Source: Polaromonas sp.
Lineage (GTDB): Bacteria > Pseudomonadota > Gammaproteobacteria > Burkholderiales > Burkholderiaceae_C
Direction: 5' to 3'
Length of the DNA: 32,299 bases
NCBI RefSeq assembly: GCF_013817205.1
Contig: NZ_JACDDD010000042.1
Span: 1 to 32,299, forward strand
The position numbers were made by a program, and so were the translations under genes. Position 1 is the stretch's first letter. The number at the start of each line of letters is the position of its first letter. Below are positions 1 through 10,528 of this stretch, piece after piece. Under the pieces are notes generated by a model. That model was not told the DNA's origin, did no database searches, and worked only from the letters and a program-made list of their open reading frames with translations.

Positions 1-1726
<1,726 letters not shown>

Positions 1727-1768
1727 AGGCAGACATGAAAACAACGATGCGACGGCACCGGCAGGGCC

Positions 1769-2647
1769 ATGTTGATGCATAAAAGGTGGCTTCAGCCCTT
1801 ATCTGTCGGGCGTAGGCAGCTATCATTTTTGATGGTTGTTGTGACGCTGCTGCTGGCCGCGCCGGCCCGCGCCGATGTCTGGGGTTATGTTGACAATGCC
1901 GGCGTGGCGCACTTTTCTGCCGAGCGGCTGGACGAGCGCTATCAGCTGTTTTTCCGCAGTGGCGAGACCTTTGACACCAGTCGCGGCAACCGCAGGCTGC
2001 CGGCTTACAACGCTGGCGCGAGCGGCGCGCCGCCCAAGCTGCTGGCTTTTTTCGACGTTTCGCCCAATTACAAGGCCGTTAAGCACCTTCTGCGCGAGGC
2101 CTCGGTGGCGCAGAACATCGACTACGAATTGCTGCAGGCGCTGATTGCCACCGAGTCGGGCTTCAACACCCATGCGGTGTCACCCAAGGGTGCGGTTGGC
2201 CTGATGCAACTGATGCCGCCAACGGCTCAGCAATATGGCGTCCGGTCCGACAACAAGACGCCGATCGAGAAAAAGCTGACCGACCCCAAGACCAACATCC
2301 GCGCCGGCTCGCGCCATCTGCGCTACCTGATTGACATGTTCCCGGGGCAGCTGGAACTGGCGGTTGCGGCCTACAACGCTGGCGAAGGCGCCGTGCAGCG
2401 CGCCGGCAACCGCATTCCGAACTATCCCGAGACCAAAAACTATGTCAAGACCGTGATGCAGCTGTATGCGCACCTGAGGCCTCCCAGCATGGTGAGCGAC
2501 GCGCGCCGTACCGGGCGGGTGCGCATGGAAATGATGGGCGGCGCCCGCAGCCAGCCGGCCAGTGGCGCTCAGGGTCGTGGCAACCAGCAGCCCACGCTGG
2601 TAGTGCAGACACCGGTCGCACCGGAATTCCGGGTCGAGCGGGACTAA
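1769..2647 (+). CDS. Secreted lytic transglycosylase (SLT domain)
   Basis: Predicted to cleave peptidoglycan glycan strands with formation of 1,6-anhydromuramic acid. The 292-residue protein has a basic N-terminus, a hydrophobic segment and an AxA site (LLLAAPARA, about residues 26-34), so it should be exported. A short DUF4124-like stretch (WGYVDNAGVAHFS) follows, then an SLT domain at about 110-230. The catalytic Glu is E129 in ATESGFNTHAVSPKGAVGLM, with the AYNAGEGAV motif later; the tail from about 240 is low-complexity. The ATG at 1769 gives the best signal peptide, but the first 20 codons overlap a dispersed repeat on the opposite strand (1779-1831). The next in-frame ATG is at 1832, just after the repeat, so the n-region may be repeat-derived. 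It lies between parE and parC with a 6-base gap to the next gene, suggesting co-transcription. Confidence 0.88.
   Translation: MLMHKRWLQPLSVGRRQLSFLMVVVTLLLAAPARADVWGYVDNAGVAHFSAERLDERYQLFFRSGETFDTSRGNRRLPAYNAGASGAPPKLLAFFDVSPNYKAVKHLLREASVAQNIDYELLQALIATESGFNTHAVSPKGAVGLMQLMPPTAQQYGVRSDNKTPIEKKLTDPKTNIRAGSRHLRYLIDMFPGQLELAVAAYNAGEGAVQRAGNRIPNYPETKNYVKTVMQLYAHLRPPSMVSDARRTGRVRMEMMGGARSQPASGAQGRGNQQPTLVVQTPVAPEFRVERD
1779..1831 (-). repeat. Dispersed 30-base-core element, copy 1 (minus orientation)
   Basis: Read on the minus strand, the core runs from 1823 to 1794: it opens with ATAGCTG, has GC at core positions 13-14, and closes with AGGGCT, exactly 30 bases. The same spacing occurs in the other five copies (7880-7909, 12423-12452, 16801-16830, 27569-27598, 28956-28985). 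This copy lies in the first codons of the lytic transglycosylase gene. Its left palindrome arm is degenerate. Confidence 0.75.
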
Positions 2648-2653
2648 GGCCAG

Positions 2654-3850
2654 GTGAGTCCGGTCTTCAACCCCGATACCTTTGTCCTGGGTATCGCCGT
2701 CGGCGTGCTGGGACTGGTCATGCTGCTGAGCCTGATCGTTGCCTATGCCTATGACGAACCCACGCTGTTTGCGCTTGGCGGCTACCTGGTGGGGGTCACT
2801 CTGGTGTTGCTGGCCGGGCGCCAGATGCGCTGGCCGGTCCAGCACATTGAAGTCGTCCTGCTGATCCTGGGGCCGGCCGCCATTGCCGGCCTGCACATAT
2901 GGCTGCTGCGAAAACGCACGACTAGCGCTGCCGACAAGGTCTTGATGGCCGCCACGCTGCTGATCGCGCTGGGTCTGGCCGGGCTGCGGCTGGTCGATGA
3001 TTCACCCATGGCGGTGCTGGCGAGCAGTTACGGCCTGGGGACTTTGCTGCTTCTGTCCTGGCTGGTGCTGTGTTTGCCGGCCTGGCGTATTTCGGGGCCC
3101 TGGAAGTGGTGGTTGCTGCTGGGGCACGTGGCGGGTGCGCTGGTCGCCGTTTTGTTCCTGCTGGGCAGCATGGATTCCAGGGCCAACTACTGGCCGGTGG
3201 CGATGCTGCTCCTGGCGCAGGGGCCGCCCACCTACCTGGCGCTGGTCTGGCGCAGCCGTCTGCTCAACGAAGGCCGGCTGCGCGGTCTCGCCGCCAAGGT
3301 GACCGACCCCCTGACCGGCCTGTCCAGTCTGGCGGTGCTGATCGATCGGCTGCGGCCGGCCATCAACCGCGCCCAGAAAGTGAAATACGGCGGCGCGCTC
3401 TACCTGATTGCCATCCACAACTTCAGCGGGCTGGTTAACGAACTGGGCGTCGACGCCAAGGAAAAACTCATTCTGGAAGCTGCCAACCGCATACGCCGCG
3501 CCATCAGCGACAGCGACACCGCGGCGCGCATCACCGAACAGCTGTTTGCCGTGGTGGCCCAAGACCTGGAAGACGACGGACAGGTCGATTCGCTGGCGAC
3601 CCGGCTGCTGGTCAGCGGCCTGCGCATTGAAAGCGACTTCCTGCCCGGCGTGTCGATGCAGTTCCGCGTCATCGCCACCAACCTGAAGGTGCCGCCCCTG
3701 ACGGACGTGGCAGCGGCGCAGAACTGGTTGCGCGGCCTGCTCGGCCATTTCGGCGCCTGGCCTGATACGCACCGTTCGCGCAACATCCTGCTGTTTTCGA
3801 ACGGGCAGATCCGCCGCCCGCAAACCACCTCGGGCAACAGCACTTTTTGA
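2654..3850 (+). CDS. Multi-pass membrane protein with degenerate GGDEF domain
   Basis: A 398-residue protein starting at GTG 2654, six bases after the transglycosylase stop. The first ~205 residues are strongly hydrophobic and look like about seven membrane segments. A GGDEF-like fold follows: the start motif DPLTGL at 218-223 is well kept, but where the GGDEF signature is expected the sequence reads R-I-T-E-Q-L-F (292-298), so both glycines and the metal/phosphate-binding D-E are missing. The protein should not make cyclic-di-GMP; I infer a structural or ligand-sensing role. It sits in the parE-transglycosylase-parC strand order and ends 63 bases before parC. The start codon is uncertain because no clear ribosome-binding site is visible; the GTG is the first usable start after the preceding stop. 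Confidence 0.75.
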   Translation: MSPVFNPDTFVLGIAVGVLGLVMLLSLIVAYAYDEPTLFALGGYLVGVTLVLLAGRQMRWPVQHIEVVLLILGPAAIAGLHIWLLRKRTTSAADKVLMAATLLIALGLAGLRLVDDSPMAVLASSYGLGTLLLLSWLVLCLPAWRISGPWKWWLLLGHVAGALVAVLFLLGSMDSRANYWPVAMLLLAQGPPTYLALVWRSRLLNEGRLRGLAAKVTDPLTGLSSLAVLIDRLRPAINRAQKVKYGGALYLIAIHNFSGLVNELGVDAKEKLILEAANRIRRAISDSDTAARITEQLFAVVAQDLEDDGQVDSLATRLLVSGLRIESDFLPGVSMQFRVIATNLKVPPLTDVAAAQNWLRGLLGHFGAWPDTHRSRNILLFSNGQIRRPQTTSGNSTF

Positions 3851-3913
3851 CCGACTGACCGCGCCGGCGGGACTTTTTCCCCCATGTATTGACCTGCGAC
3901 ACCCCTGACACCG

Positions 3914-6271
3914 ATGGACGATCTTTTTACCCCCCCGCCGCCAGCCGCCCCCGAACAGCCCGATCAGGAATCGCTGGCCGCTTATGCGCAACGTGCCTAC
4001 CTCGAATACGCGCTTAGCGTTGTCAAGGGCCGGGCCCTGCCCGATGTCTGCGACGGCCAGAAGCCGGTGCAGCGCCGCATCATGTTTGCCATGGCGCGCA
4101 TGGGCCTGGGCTTTTCTGGCGCTGGCGGCGCCAAGCCGGTCAAAAGCGCGCGCGTGGTCGGGGATGTGCTGGGCAAATACCACCCGCACGGCGACCAGGC
4201 AGCGTATGACGCGATGGTGCGCATGGCGCAGGACTTCAGCCAGCGTTACCCGCTGATCGATGGTCAGGGCAACTTCGGTAGCCGGGACGGCGACGGCGCG
4301 GCGGCCATGCGATACACCGAGGCGCGGCTGGCCAAAATCACCACCCTGCTGCTCGACGAACTCGACGAAGGCACGGTGGACTTCGTGCCCAACTACGACG
4401 GGTCTTTCGAGGAACCGAAGCAGTTGCCGGCGCGCTTGCCTTTCACCCTGCTCAACGGCGCCAGCGGCATCGCTGTCGGCCTGGCCACCGAGATCCCCAG
4501 CCACAACCTGCGTGAAGTGGCCGATGCCTGCATCGCACTGATCAAGACGCCCAAACTGCCGGACGACGAGCTGTATGCGCTAGTCCCGGGGCCGGACTAT
4601 CCCGGCGGCGGACAGATCATCTCGACCGCTGCCGACATCGCCGCCGCTTACAGCACCGGCCGCGGCTCGCTCAAGGTGCGGGCACGCTGGAAGATCGAGG
4701 ACCTAGCGCGTGGCCAGTGGCAACTGGTGGTGCAGGAGCTGCCGCCCGGCGTCAGCACCCAGCGTGTGCTGGAAGAAATTGAAGAGATCACCAACCCCAA
4801 GATCAAGGCGGGCAAGAAGGCGCTGAGCCTGGACCAGGTGCAGCTCAAGCAGACCGTGCTCGCCGTGCTCGACGTGGTGCGCGACGAGTCCAGCAAGGAC
4901 GCCGCCGTGCGCCTGGTGTTTGAGCCCAAAACCAGCCGCATCAGCCAGAGCGAGCTGATCACCACCTTGCTGGCGCACACCAGCCTGGAAAGCTCGTCCA
5001 GCATCAATCTGACCATGGTCGGGCTCGATGGCCGGCCCACGCAGAAAAACTTGCGGCAGATGTTTACCGAGTGGATCAGCTTCCGGCAGAGCACCATCCA
5101 GCGGCGCTCGCAGCACCGCTTGGACAAGGTGCTGGACCGCATCCACATCCTCGAAGGCCGGCAGCTGGTGCTGCTCAACATCGACGAGGTGATCGCCATC
5201 ATCCGCCAGGCCGAGGAGCCGAAAGCCGCGCTGATCGCGCGTTTTAATCTCAGCGACCGGCAGGCCGAAGATATTCTTGAAATCCGCTTGCGCCAGCTCG
5301 CGCGGCTCGAGGCCATCAAGATCGAGCAGGAGCTCAAGAATTTACGCGAAGAGCAGGGCAGGCTCGAAGAAATCCTTGGCAGCCCGGCGGCACTGCGCCG
5401 CCTGATGATCAAGGAGATCGAGGCCGATGCGAAGCAGTTTGCCGACCTGCGCCGCACCTTGATCCAGGCCGAGAAAAAAGCCGTGCTCGAAGTCAAGGTG
5501 CTGGACGAACCGGTCACCGTGGTCGTCAGTGCCAAGGGCTGGGTGCGCGCGCGCAGCGGCCATGGCCACGATGCCGCCAGTTTTGCCTTCAAGGCGGGGG
5601 ACGGCCTGTATGGCACCTTTGAATGCCGCACGGTGGATACGCTGCTGGTCTTCGGCACCGCGGCCAAAGGCACGGGACGGGTTTATTCGATCCCGGTCGC
5701 CATGCTGCCGGGCGCGCGCGGCGACGGCCAGCCGGTGACCACTTTGATCGACCTGGAGAGCGGCACCCATCCGGCGCATTATTTCGCCGGGCCGGCCAGC
5801 GCGACGCTGTTGCTCAGCGGCAGCGGCGGCTACGGCTTCCTGGCGACGCTCGAAAACATGACAACGCGGCTCAAGGGCGGCAAGGCCTTCATCAGCTGCG
5901 CCGAGGGCGAGACGATTTGCAAACCTTCCCACGTGTCGGGTAGCAGCGGTGCCGCGCCGCTGAACCCGGCCACGCATGTGGCCTGCGCATCCACCGGCGG
6001 CCGCTTCCTGACCTTCGAGATCAGCGAACTCAAGACCCAGTCGGCCGGCGGCCGCGGTCTGGTGCTGATCGACCTGGATGCCAAAGACACGCTGGCCGGC
6101 GCGGCGGCCTACACCCGCAGCGTGAAGATCGAAGGCATCGGCCGCGGCGGAAAGGTGCGCGAGGAAACGCTGGAGATCCGCAGCCTGAACAATGCGCGTG
6201 GTGCGCGGGCGCGCAAGGGCAAGGCGGCGGATCTGGGGTTTAAACCTGCTGCGGTTTCGCGGGTGGAGTAA
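3914..6271 (+). CDS. parC: DNA topoisomerase IV subunit A (ParC)
   Basis: DNA cleavage and rejoining subunit of topoisomerase IV. At 785 residues it has the usual ParC length. The N-terminal breakage-reunion domain contains [20 protein letters not shown] and the catalytic tyrosine Y134 in [10 protein letters not shown], followed by [15 protein letters not shown]. The C-terminal part from about residue 500 is the beta-pinwheel domain (for example [18 protein letters not shown]). At the quinolone-determining position matching E. coli Ser80 the protein has Gln95 ([10 protein letters not shown]), and the position matching Glu84 is Asp. The gene converges on the acetyltransferase gene with only six bases between the two stop codons and no obvious terminator hairpin. 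Confidence 0.96.
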   Translation: MDDLFTPPPPAAPEQPDQESLAAYAQRAYLEYALSVVKGRALPDVCDGQKPVQRRIMFAMARMGLGFSGAGGAKPVKSARVVGDVLGKYHPHGDQAAYDAMVRMAQDFSQRYPLIDGQGNFGSRDGDGAAAMRYTEARLAKITTLLLDELDEGTVDFVPNYDGSFEEPKQLPARLPFTLLNGASGIAVGLATEIPSHNLREVADACIALIKTPKLPDDELYALVPGPDYPGGGQIISTAADIAAAYSTGRGSLKVRARWKIEDLARGQWQLVVQELPPGVSTQRVLEEIEEITNPKIKAGKKALSLDQVQLKQTVLAVLDVVRDESSKDAAVRLVFEPKTSRISQSELITTLLAHTSLESSSSINLTMVGLDGRPTQKNLRQMFTEWISFRQSTIQRRSQHRLDKVLDRIHILEGRQLVLLNIDEVIAIIRQAEEPKAALIARFNLSDRQAEDILEIRLRQLARLEAIKIEQELKNLREEQGRLEEILGSPAALRRLMIKEIEADAKQFADLRRTLIQAEKKAVLEVKVLDEPVTVVVSAKGWVRARSGHGHDAASFAFKAGDGLYGTFECRTVDTLLVFGTAAKGTGRVYSIPVAMLPGARGDGQPVTTLIDLESGTHPAHYFAGPASATLLLSGSGGYGFLATLENMTTRLKGGKAFISCAEGETICKPSHVSGSSGAAPLNPATHVACASTGGRFLTFEISELKTQSAGGRGLVLIDLDAKDTLAGAAAYTRSVKIEGIGRGGKVREETLEIRSLNNARGARARKGKAADLGFKPAAVSRVE

Positions 6272-6277
6272 GGCCTT

Positions 6278-7360
6278 TCAGTCGCCGGCGCCGTGCCGGC
6301 TTGCCGACAGCCAGCGCCCCAGGGCATCAACGCTGACTTGCCAGGTCGCGTCCTGCCGGTGCGCCGCAAAACCGAGGCGTCGGTTGATCGACAGCATGGC
6401 GGCGTTGGTATTGGCGTTGTTGGTGATGACTGTGCGTACCTCCGGATGCCACTTGCGAACCAGATCGAACATGGCCGCCTTGACGCCCTTGGCCAGCCCC
6501 TTGCCGCGCCAGGGGCTGGCCACAGCGGTCAACTGCTGGTAGACGCGGTCCGCAAAGCGCGCGTCCCAGCTTGCATCGCAGACCGCTGCCAGGTCCTTGC
6601 CGTGCAGCAGCATGACGAGGAAATGGTCGCCTCCGCGCCGGTCCATCGCCGCGTACCAGCTTTCATAACCCTGCAGCTCGTAGCGAATCCGGGGGATTTC
6701 CAGTGAGCCCAGCGGTTGTTCGTTGATCAGCACGGAGAGCGGCTCCATCAGCTGTCCGAGGCGCTCGAAGGGCACCCGCCCCGCATGCGTCTCCCAGTGC
6801 AGCCCATTCGAGGGTGCGGTGGCGTGAGCCTGCCATTGGGCCAGTTCACTCCATTGCAGTCCCTCCAGTGCAAGACGATTTTCGACACTGCGGTATTTCT
6901 CCCGGGCACCGATGGCGGACATGAATGCATGCCCCTCCGGTCTGTGAACCTTCAATGTCGCCACCGTCCGGCCGCTGCCCTGCATGAAGGTATGCAGCGC
7001 GGCCAGCAACGCGGTGCCTATGCCCTGGCGCCGCAGACCGCCCAGCACGCCTCCGCCGGCGTCGACGAATGCTGCGTGGTCTTCGCAACCGGGGGACCCG
7101 TCGCGGCGAAACCCCAGCAGCAGGTTACCGACGTAGCCGCCATCGCGTATGGCCATGAGGCGGCGCGCTTCGAACAGCGGATGCCGCTGCATCAGTTCAT
7201 GCTCGAAGTCGGCTTCGGGCGTCAAGGGCTCGCCCGGTTGGTCTTCGTGATGGCGGGCGCGCCGGTAAGCGTGCAATTGCGCCCATTCGCGGCGCGAAGC
7301 CGTCTGCGGATCGAAAAGTTGTATCTGGATGCCGGCCGGCATCCTGGAGGTATGAAACAT
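6278..7360 (-). CDS. Tandem GNAT-family N-acetyltransferase
   Basis: Predicted acetyl-CoA-dependent N-acyltransferase of unknown substrate. There are two GNAT-type acetyl-CoA binding motifs, LRRQGIGTALL in the first half and SPWRGKGLAKGVKAAM in the second, the latter followed by NNANTNAAMLSINRRLGF, the usual C-terminal GNAT signature. This indicates two fused GNAT domains in about 360 residues, an arrangement seen in aminoglycoside/mycothiol-type and uncharacterised acetyltransferases. I chose ATG 7360 because AAGG lies six bases upstream; GTG 7384 (giving 368 residues) and ATG 7342 are alternatives. It is transcribed against parC, and a 22-codon ORF with a strong ribosome-binding site lies just upstream on the same strand. 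Confidence 0.8.
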   Translation of the reverse strand: MFHTSRMPAGIQIQLFDPQTASRREWAQLHAYRRARHHEDQPGEPLTPEADFEHELMQRHPLFEARRLMAIRDGGYVGNLLLGFRRDGSPGCEDHAAFVDAGGGVLGGLRRQGIGTALLAALHTFMQGSGRTVATLKVHRPEGHAFMSAIGAREKYRSVENRLALEGLQWSELAQWQAHATAPSNGLHWETHAGRVPFERLGQLMEPLSVLINEQPLGSLEIPRIRYELQGYESWYAAMDRRGGDHFLVMLLHGKDLAAVCDASWDARFADRVYQQLTAVASPWRGKGLAKGVKAAMFDLVRKWHPEVRTVITNNANTNAAMLSINRRLGFAAHRQDATWQVSVDALGRWLSASRHGAGD

Positions 7361-7455
7361 GAAAGCCTTGATGAACGAGAACACAAGGACGCGCCAGCGC
7401 TTGCGCGCCGGCGGTCGGAACTCAATGCGGCTTGGGGTCGGCGTTTTGCCGGTGG

Positions 7456-7524
7456 CTACGGGGCCGTGGATGACGCAACAAGCCGGATGAGTGCGAGGGG
7501 CGGGTTTTGAATGTCGCTTTCCAT
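7456..7524 (-). CDS. Possible 22-residue leader ORF upstream of the GNAT gene
   Basis: An ATG at 7524 is preceded by GGAGG with five bases between, the strongest Shine-Dalgarno in this part of the window, and opens a 22-codon frame starting MESDIQNPP and ending TAG. The acetyltransferase start lies 71-95 bases further on. It has no recognisable family. It could be a leader peptide, the start of a decayed gene, or chance; I cannot separate these from the sequence alone. Confidence 0.35.
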   Translation of the reverse strand: MESDIQNPPLALIRLVASSTAP

Positions 7525-7652
7525 GGGCACCTCCGGATGTTGGTTAAGGCAGATGCGAATCTTACTGCAGGTTTCTTTTTGCGCCTCAAGTCTTTTCAGG
7601 GAGGGCCCTGCACTCCTCGACGCATACAGAAGGTGGAGGCTAAAATCAATAC

Positions 7653-7698
7653 CGGAGACAAAGTCCGGAGTGCAGGAAGCGCAAAGCGCTTCCTGCAC
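7653..7698. other. Two adjacent hairpins, one with a perfect 13-bp stem
   Basis: GTGCAGGAAGCGC (7670-7682) and its exact reverse complement (7686-7698) are separated by AAA, a perfect 13-bp stem with a three-base loop. Just before it CCGGA and TCCGG (about 7653-7668) form a smaller hairpin. No U-rich tract follows on either strand, so it is not a standard intrinsic terminator. It lies in the non-coding stretch between the 22-codon ORF and mog. Confidence 0.6.
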
Positions 7699-7776
7699 TG
7701 GAATCCCAACGAACGGTAATGCGGGCACGCGAGCGCAGCGCACGTGGCCGAATGAAGTCCCCCGCCATCGCCCAGC

Positions 7777-7815
7777 GGGGCGAGGGAGGGGTTAGGGGTG
7801 GCAGTGGGAGTGGGG
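7777..7815 (+). other. G-rich tract with quadruplex-forming potential
   Basis: Six runs of three or four G occur within 39 bases on the plus strand: 7777-7780, 7784-7786, 7788-7791, 7795-7798, 7806-7808 and 7812-7815. Loops between the first four are one to three bases, which satisfies the usual quadruplex pattern. It sits in the 406-base non-coding interval 7525-7930, which otherwise holds the hairpins at 7653-7698 and a dispersed repeat at 7868-7924; I see no further gene there. Confidence 0.5.
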
Positions 7816-7867
7816 AGTGGAAACTACTGCCCTGAAAGAACCGCAGGCGCAGCGTGATGCAGATAAT

Positions 7868-7924
7868 GCTATCGAATCGATAGCTGGCGGCGCTTTCCAA
7901 CCGTGGGCTGGAGCCCAATTTGAT
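7868..7924 (+). repeat. Dispersed 30-base-core element, copy 2
   Basis: Left palindrome GCTAT-N7-ATAGC at 7868-7884, then the 30-base core 7880-7909 starting ATAGCTG, with GC at core positions 13-14 and ending GGGCT. It ends just before the mog stop codon. This is the most diverged core of the six in its middle. Confidence 0.7.
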
Positions 7925-7930
7925 GCTGAA

Positions 7931-8527
7931 TCAGACGGCCGGCGGCCGCAGCGCCGACTTCGGCCTGAACGCCTTGCACACCGCCTCGTCGGTTTCCAGA
8001 TAAGGCCCACCGATCAAGTCGATGCAGTAAGGCACGGCCGCAAAAATGCCGGCGACCGCTTGTGACCCGTCGGCATCTTTCAGGCCTTCCAGCGTTTCGG
8101 CAATCGCCTTGGGCTGGCCCGGCAGGTTCATGATCAGGGCCTGGTCGCGGATGACTGCCACCTGGCGCGACAGGATGGCTGTCGGCACAAACTTCAGGCT
8201 GATTTGCCGCATCTGTTCGCCAAAACCCGGCATTTCCTTGTGGGCCACCGACAGCGTGGCCTCGGGCGTCACGTCGCGCAGCGCCGGGCCTGTGCCGCCG
8301 GTGGTCAGCACCAGCGAGCAGCCGGCATCGACCAGCTCGATCAGCGTCGCACTAATCTGCTCTTTTTCGTCGGGGATCAGGCGTTCTTGAAACCTGATGG
8401 GGTTGCGCAGCGCGCGGCCCAGCCATTCCTTGAGCGCAGGCAGGCCCTTGTCTTCATACACGCCGCTGGAGGCCCGGTCGCTGATAGAGATGATGCCGAC
8501 CGTCACCGCGTCGTAGTTGGCGCTCAC
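7931..8527 (-). CDS. mog: Molybdopterin adenylyltransferase (Mog)
   Basis: Adenylates molybdopterin before molybdate insertion, a step of molybdenum cofactor synthesis in the cytoplasm. The 198-residue protein carries the MoCF/MogA-like signatures GIISISDRASSGVYEDKG near the N-terminus, VLTTGGTGPALRDVTPEAT in the middle, and ALIMNLPGQPKAIAETL later. The start is GTG 8527, whose bases overlap the TGA stop of yjgA (GTGA overlap), so the two genes are probably translationally coupled. Its product is needed by the nitrate reductase NasA encoded elsewhere in this window, although the two loci are about 9 kb apart. Confidence 0.93.
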   Translation of the reverse strand: MSANYDAVTVGIISISDRASSGVYEDKGLPALKEWLGRALRNPIRFQERLIPDEKEQISATLIELVDAGCSLVLTTGGTGPALRDVTPEATLSVAHKEMPGFGEQMRQISLKFVPTAILSRQVAVIRDQALIMNLPGQPKAIAETLEGLKDADGSQAVAGIFAAVPYCIDLIGGPYLETDEAVCKAFRPKSALRPPAV

Positions 8528-9111
8528 GCGTCCTCCTGCGCCAGCGTTTCACGCACCAGCTGGAAAATTTCGCGGTAGGACTTGCCATGGCGCGGCGCCT
8601 CGCCCGGTTTTTCGGGCTTAGCGTCCTTGCGGGCCTGGCGGATCAGTGCGCGCAGCTGCTGCGAGTCGGTGTCCGGGTGCTCGGTGAGCCAGTCGCTGAG
8701 CGCGTCGTCGGAAGCAATCAGCTTGTCGCGCCACTGCTCGGCCAGGTGCAGGGCCAGTGTCAGGTCGGCCGAGCCATTGGCCTGTTCGTCGATGGCGGCG
8801 CGTATCGGTTCGGTGTCCAGCGGGCGCATCAGCTTGCCGATGAACTGCATCTGGCGGCGCCGGCCTTCGAAGTTGGTGATGCGTTTGGCGTCCTTGATGG
8901 CATCCAGCAGTTTTTCGGGCAGGTCCAGCCTGGCCATCAGATCGGCGCGCAGGGTCAGCAGCGCTTCACCGAGCGCCTGTTTTTCATCGGCCTCGGCCTT
9001 GAGCTGGGTTTTACTCGGCGGGCCGACTTCTTCCAGCGCAATTTCTTCGGGTTTCACGAAGCGTCCGTTGGACCAGTAGCCTTTGATGGCCTTGGGAGTC
9101 TTGTTGTTCAT
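8524..9111 (-). CDS. darP: DUF615 ribosome-associated protein YjgA/DarP
   Basis: A 195-residue member of the YjgA (DUF615) family, which acts in late 50S ribosomal subunit assembly in E. coli. Family features seen are IKGYWSNGRFVKPE near the start, a KAIKD/KRITNFEGRRRQMQFIGKLMR helix in the middle, and a basic C-terminus with the RHGKSYREIFQLVRE motif. I chose ATG 9111, giving an N-terminus of MNNKTPKAIKGYW; a longer in-frame start would overlap the divergent pmbA gene. Only 25 bases separate this start from that of pmbA, so the promoters of the two genes must overlap each other's coding regions or lie in that gap. Confidence 0.9.
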   Translation of the reverse strand: MNNKTPKAIKGYWSNGRFVKPEEIALEEVGPPSKTQLKAEADEKQALGEALLTLRADLMARLDLPEKLLDAIKDAKRITNFEGRRRQMQFIGKLMRPLDTEPIRAAIDEQANGSADLTLALHLAEQWRDKLIASDDALSDWLTEHPDTDSQQLRALIRQARKDAKPEKPGEAPRHGKSYREIFQLVRETLAQEDA

Positions 9112-9136
9112 GGCAGTCAGTATCATAGCTACCCAT

Positions 9137-10528
9137 ATGACCCCAAAGACCCCCAAGACAACATCTTCCGCTTCGCCTCCCGAATCGGGCTTCAGTTACC
9201 ACCGCGAATTCTTCGAAGACCTGGTGGACAGCGCTTTGGCCCATGCCAAAAAGATAGGCGCGACCGATGCCGCTGCGGAAGCCTCTGAAGGCTGCGGTCT
9301 GAGTGTCAGCGTACGCAAGGGTGAACTGGAAAACGTCGAGCGCAACCGCGACAAGTCGCTGGGCATCACGGTGTATGTGGGGCAAAAACGCGGCAATGCC
9401 GCCACCAGCGATTTTTCGAAAGCTGCGATCCAGCAGACGGTGCAGGCCGCCTACGATATTGCGCGGTTTACCGCCGAAGACAAGACCTCCGGCCTGCCGG
9501 CCGCCCGCGACATCGCGCGCGTGCATCCCGAGCTTGATTTGTTCCACCCCTGGGCCATAGACTCGGCGGGCGCTGCTGCGCTGGCCCTCGAATGCGAAGC
9601 GGCGGTCTTCGATACCAGCAAGCTGATCACGAACAGCGAAGGCGCGGGCGTGTCGGCCCAGCAAAGCCATTTTTTCAGCGCCCATACGCGCGGCTTTCGC
9701 GGCGGGTATGCGAGTTCGCGTCATAGCATCTCGGCCGCGGCGATTGCCGGCAAGGGCAGCCAGATGCAGCGCGATGCGTGGTACAGCTCCATGCGCGACG
9801 CGAGCGAACTGGCCAGCGCGCAGGCGGTGGGCCGTTATGCGGCAGAACGCGCGCTGTCTCGTCTGAAGAGCCGCAAGATCAAGACCACACAGTGCCCTGT
9901 GCTGTTCGAATCGCCGCTGGCTGCTGGCCTGTTGGGCGGCTTTGTGCAGGCCATCAGCGGCGGTGCGTTGTACCGCAAGAGCACGTTTTTGCTGAACAGC
10001 CTGGGCAAACCGGCGTTTCCGGCGCACATCGACATCAGCGAAGACCCGTTCATCAAAAAAGGAAAGGGCAGCTCGCCCTTCGATGAAGAAGGCGTCAAGA
10101 CCCGCGCTCGCACGGTGGTGGATGGCGGCATCGTGCGCGGCTACTTTTTGAGCACCTACTCGGCGCGCAAGCTCGGCATGCGCACCACCGGCAACGCTGG
10201 CGGCTCGCACAACCTGGTGATGAGCAGCCGCAAGACGAAAGCCGACGACGACCTCGATGCGATGCTGAAAAAACTGGGCACCGGCCTGTTCGTGACCGAA
10301 CTGATGGGGCAGGGCGTGAACTACGTGACCGGTGACTATTCGCGCGGTGCCTCGGGCTTCTGGGTCGAGAAAGGGCAGATTGCCTTTCCGGTCGAAGAGA
10401 TCACGATTGCCGGCAACCTGAAGGACATGCTGATGGGCATCCAGGCCGTGGGCGCCGATGTCTACAACTACGGCGCCAAAAGTGTGGGGTCCATCCTGAT
10501 CAACCGGATGAAGGTTGCTGGAAGCTAA
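9137..10528 (+). CDS. pmbA: Metalloprotease-related protein PmbA/TldE
   Basis: PmbA (TldE) pairs with TldD to form a protease that matures microcin B17 and removes CcdA-like unfolded peptides. This subunit lacks the metal site itself. The 463-residue length matches E. coli PmbA. Visible family stretches are SVRKGELENVERNRDKSLGI near residues 55-75, NSEGAGVSAQQSHFF in the middle, and GSHNLVMSS, TELMGQGVNYVTGDYSRGA and FPVEEITIAGNLKDML near the end. ATG 9137 is preferred; ATG 9110 is in frame but would overlap the darP start. No strong ribosome-binding site is visible. The stop codon is followed immediately by a repeat element that fills the entire gap to the convergent yqeY gene. Confidence 0.92.
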   Translation: MTPKTPKTTSSASPPESGFSYHREFFEDLVDSALAHAKKIGATDAAAEASEGCGLSVSVRKGELENVERNRDKSLGITVYVGQKRGNAATSDFSKAAIQQTVQAAYDIARFTAEDKTSGLPAARDIARVHPELDLFHPWAIDSAGAAALALECEAAVFDTSKLITNSEGAGVSAQQSHFFSAHTRGFRGGYASSRHSISAAAIAGKGSQMQRDAWYSSMRDASELASAQAVGRYAAERALSRLKSRKIKTTQCPVLFESPLAAGLLGGFVQAISGGALYRKSTFLLNSLGKPAFPAHIDISEDPFIKKGKGSSPFDEEGVKTRARTVVDGGIVRGYFLSTYSARKLGMRTTGNAGGSHNLVMSSRKTKADDDLDAMLKKLGTGLFVTELMGQGVNYVTGDYSRGASGFWVEKGQIAFPVEEITIAGNLKDMLMGIQAVGADVYNYGAKSVGSILINRMKVAGS

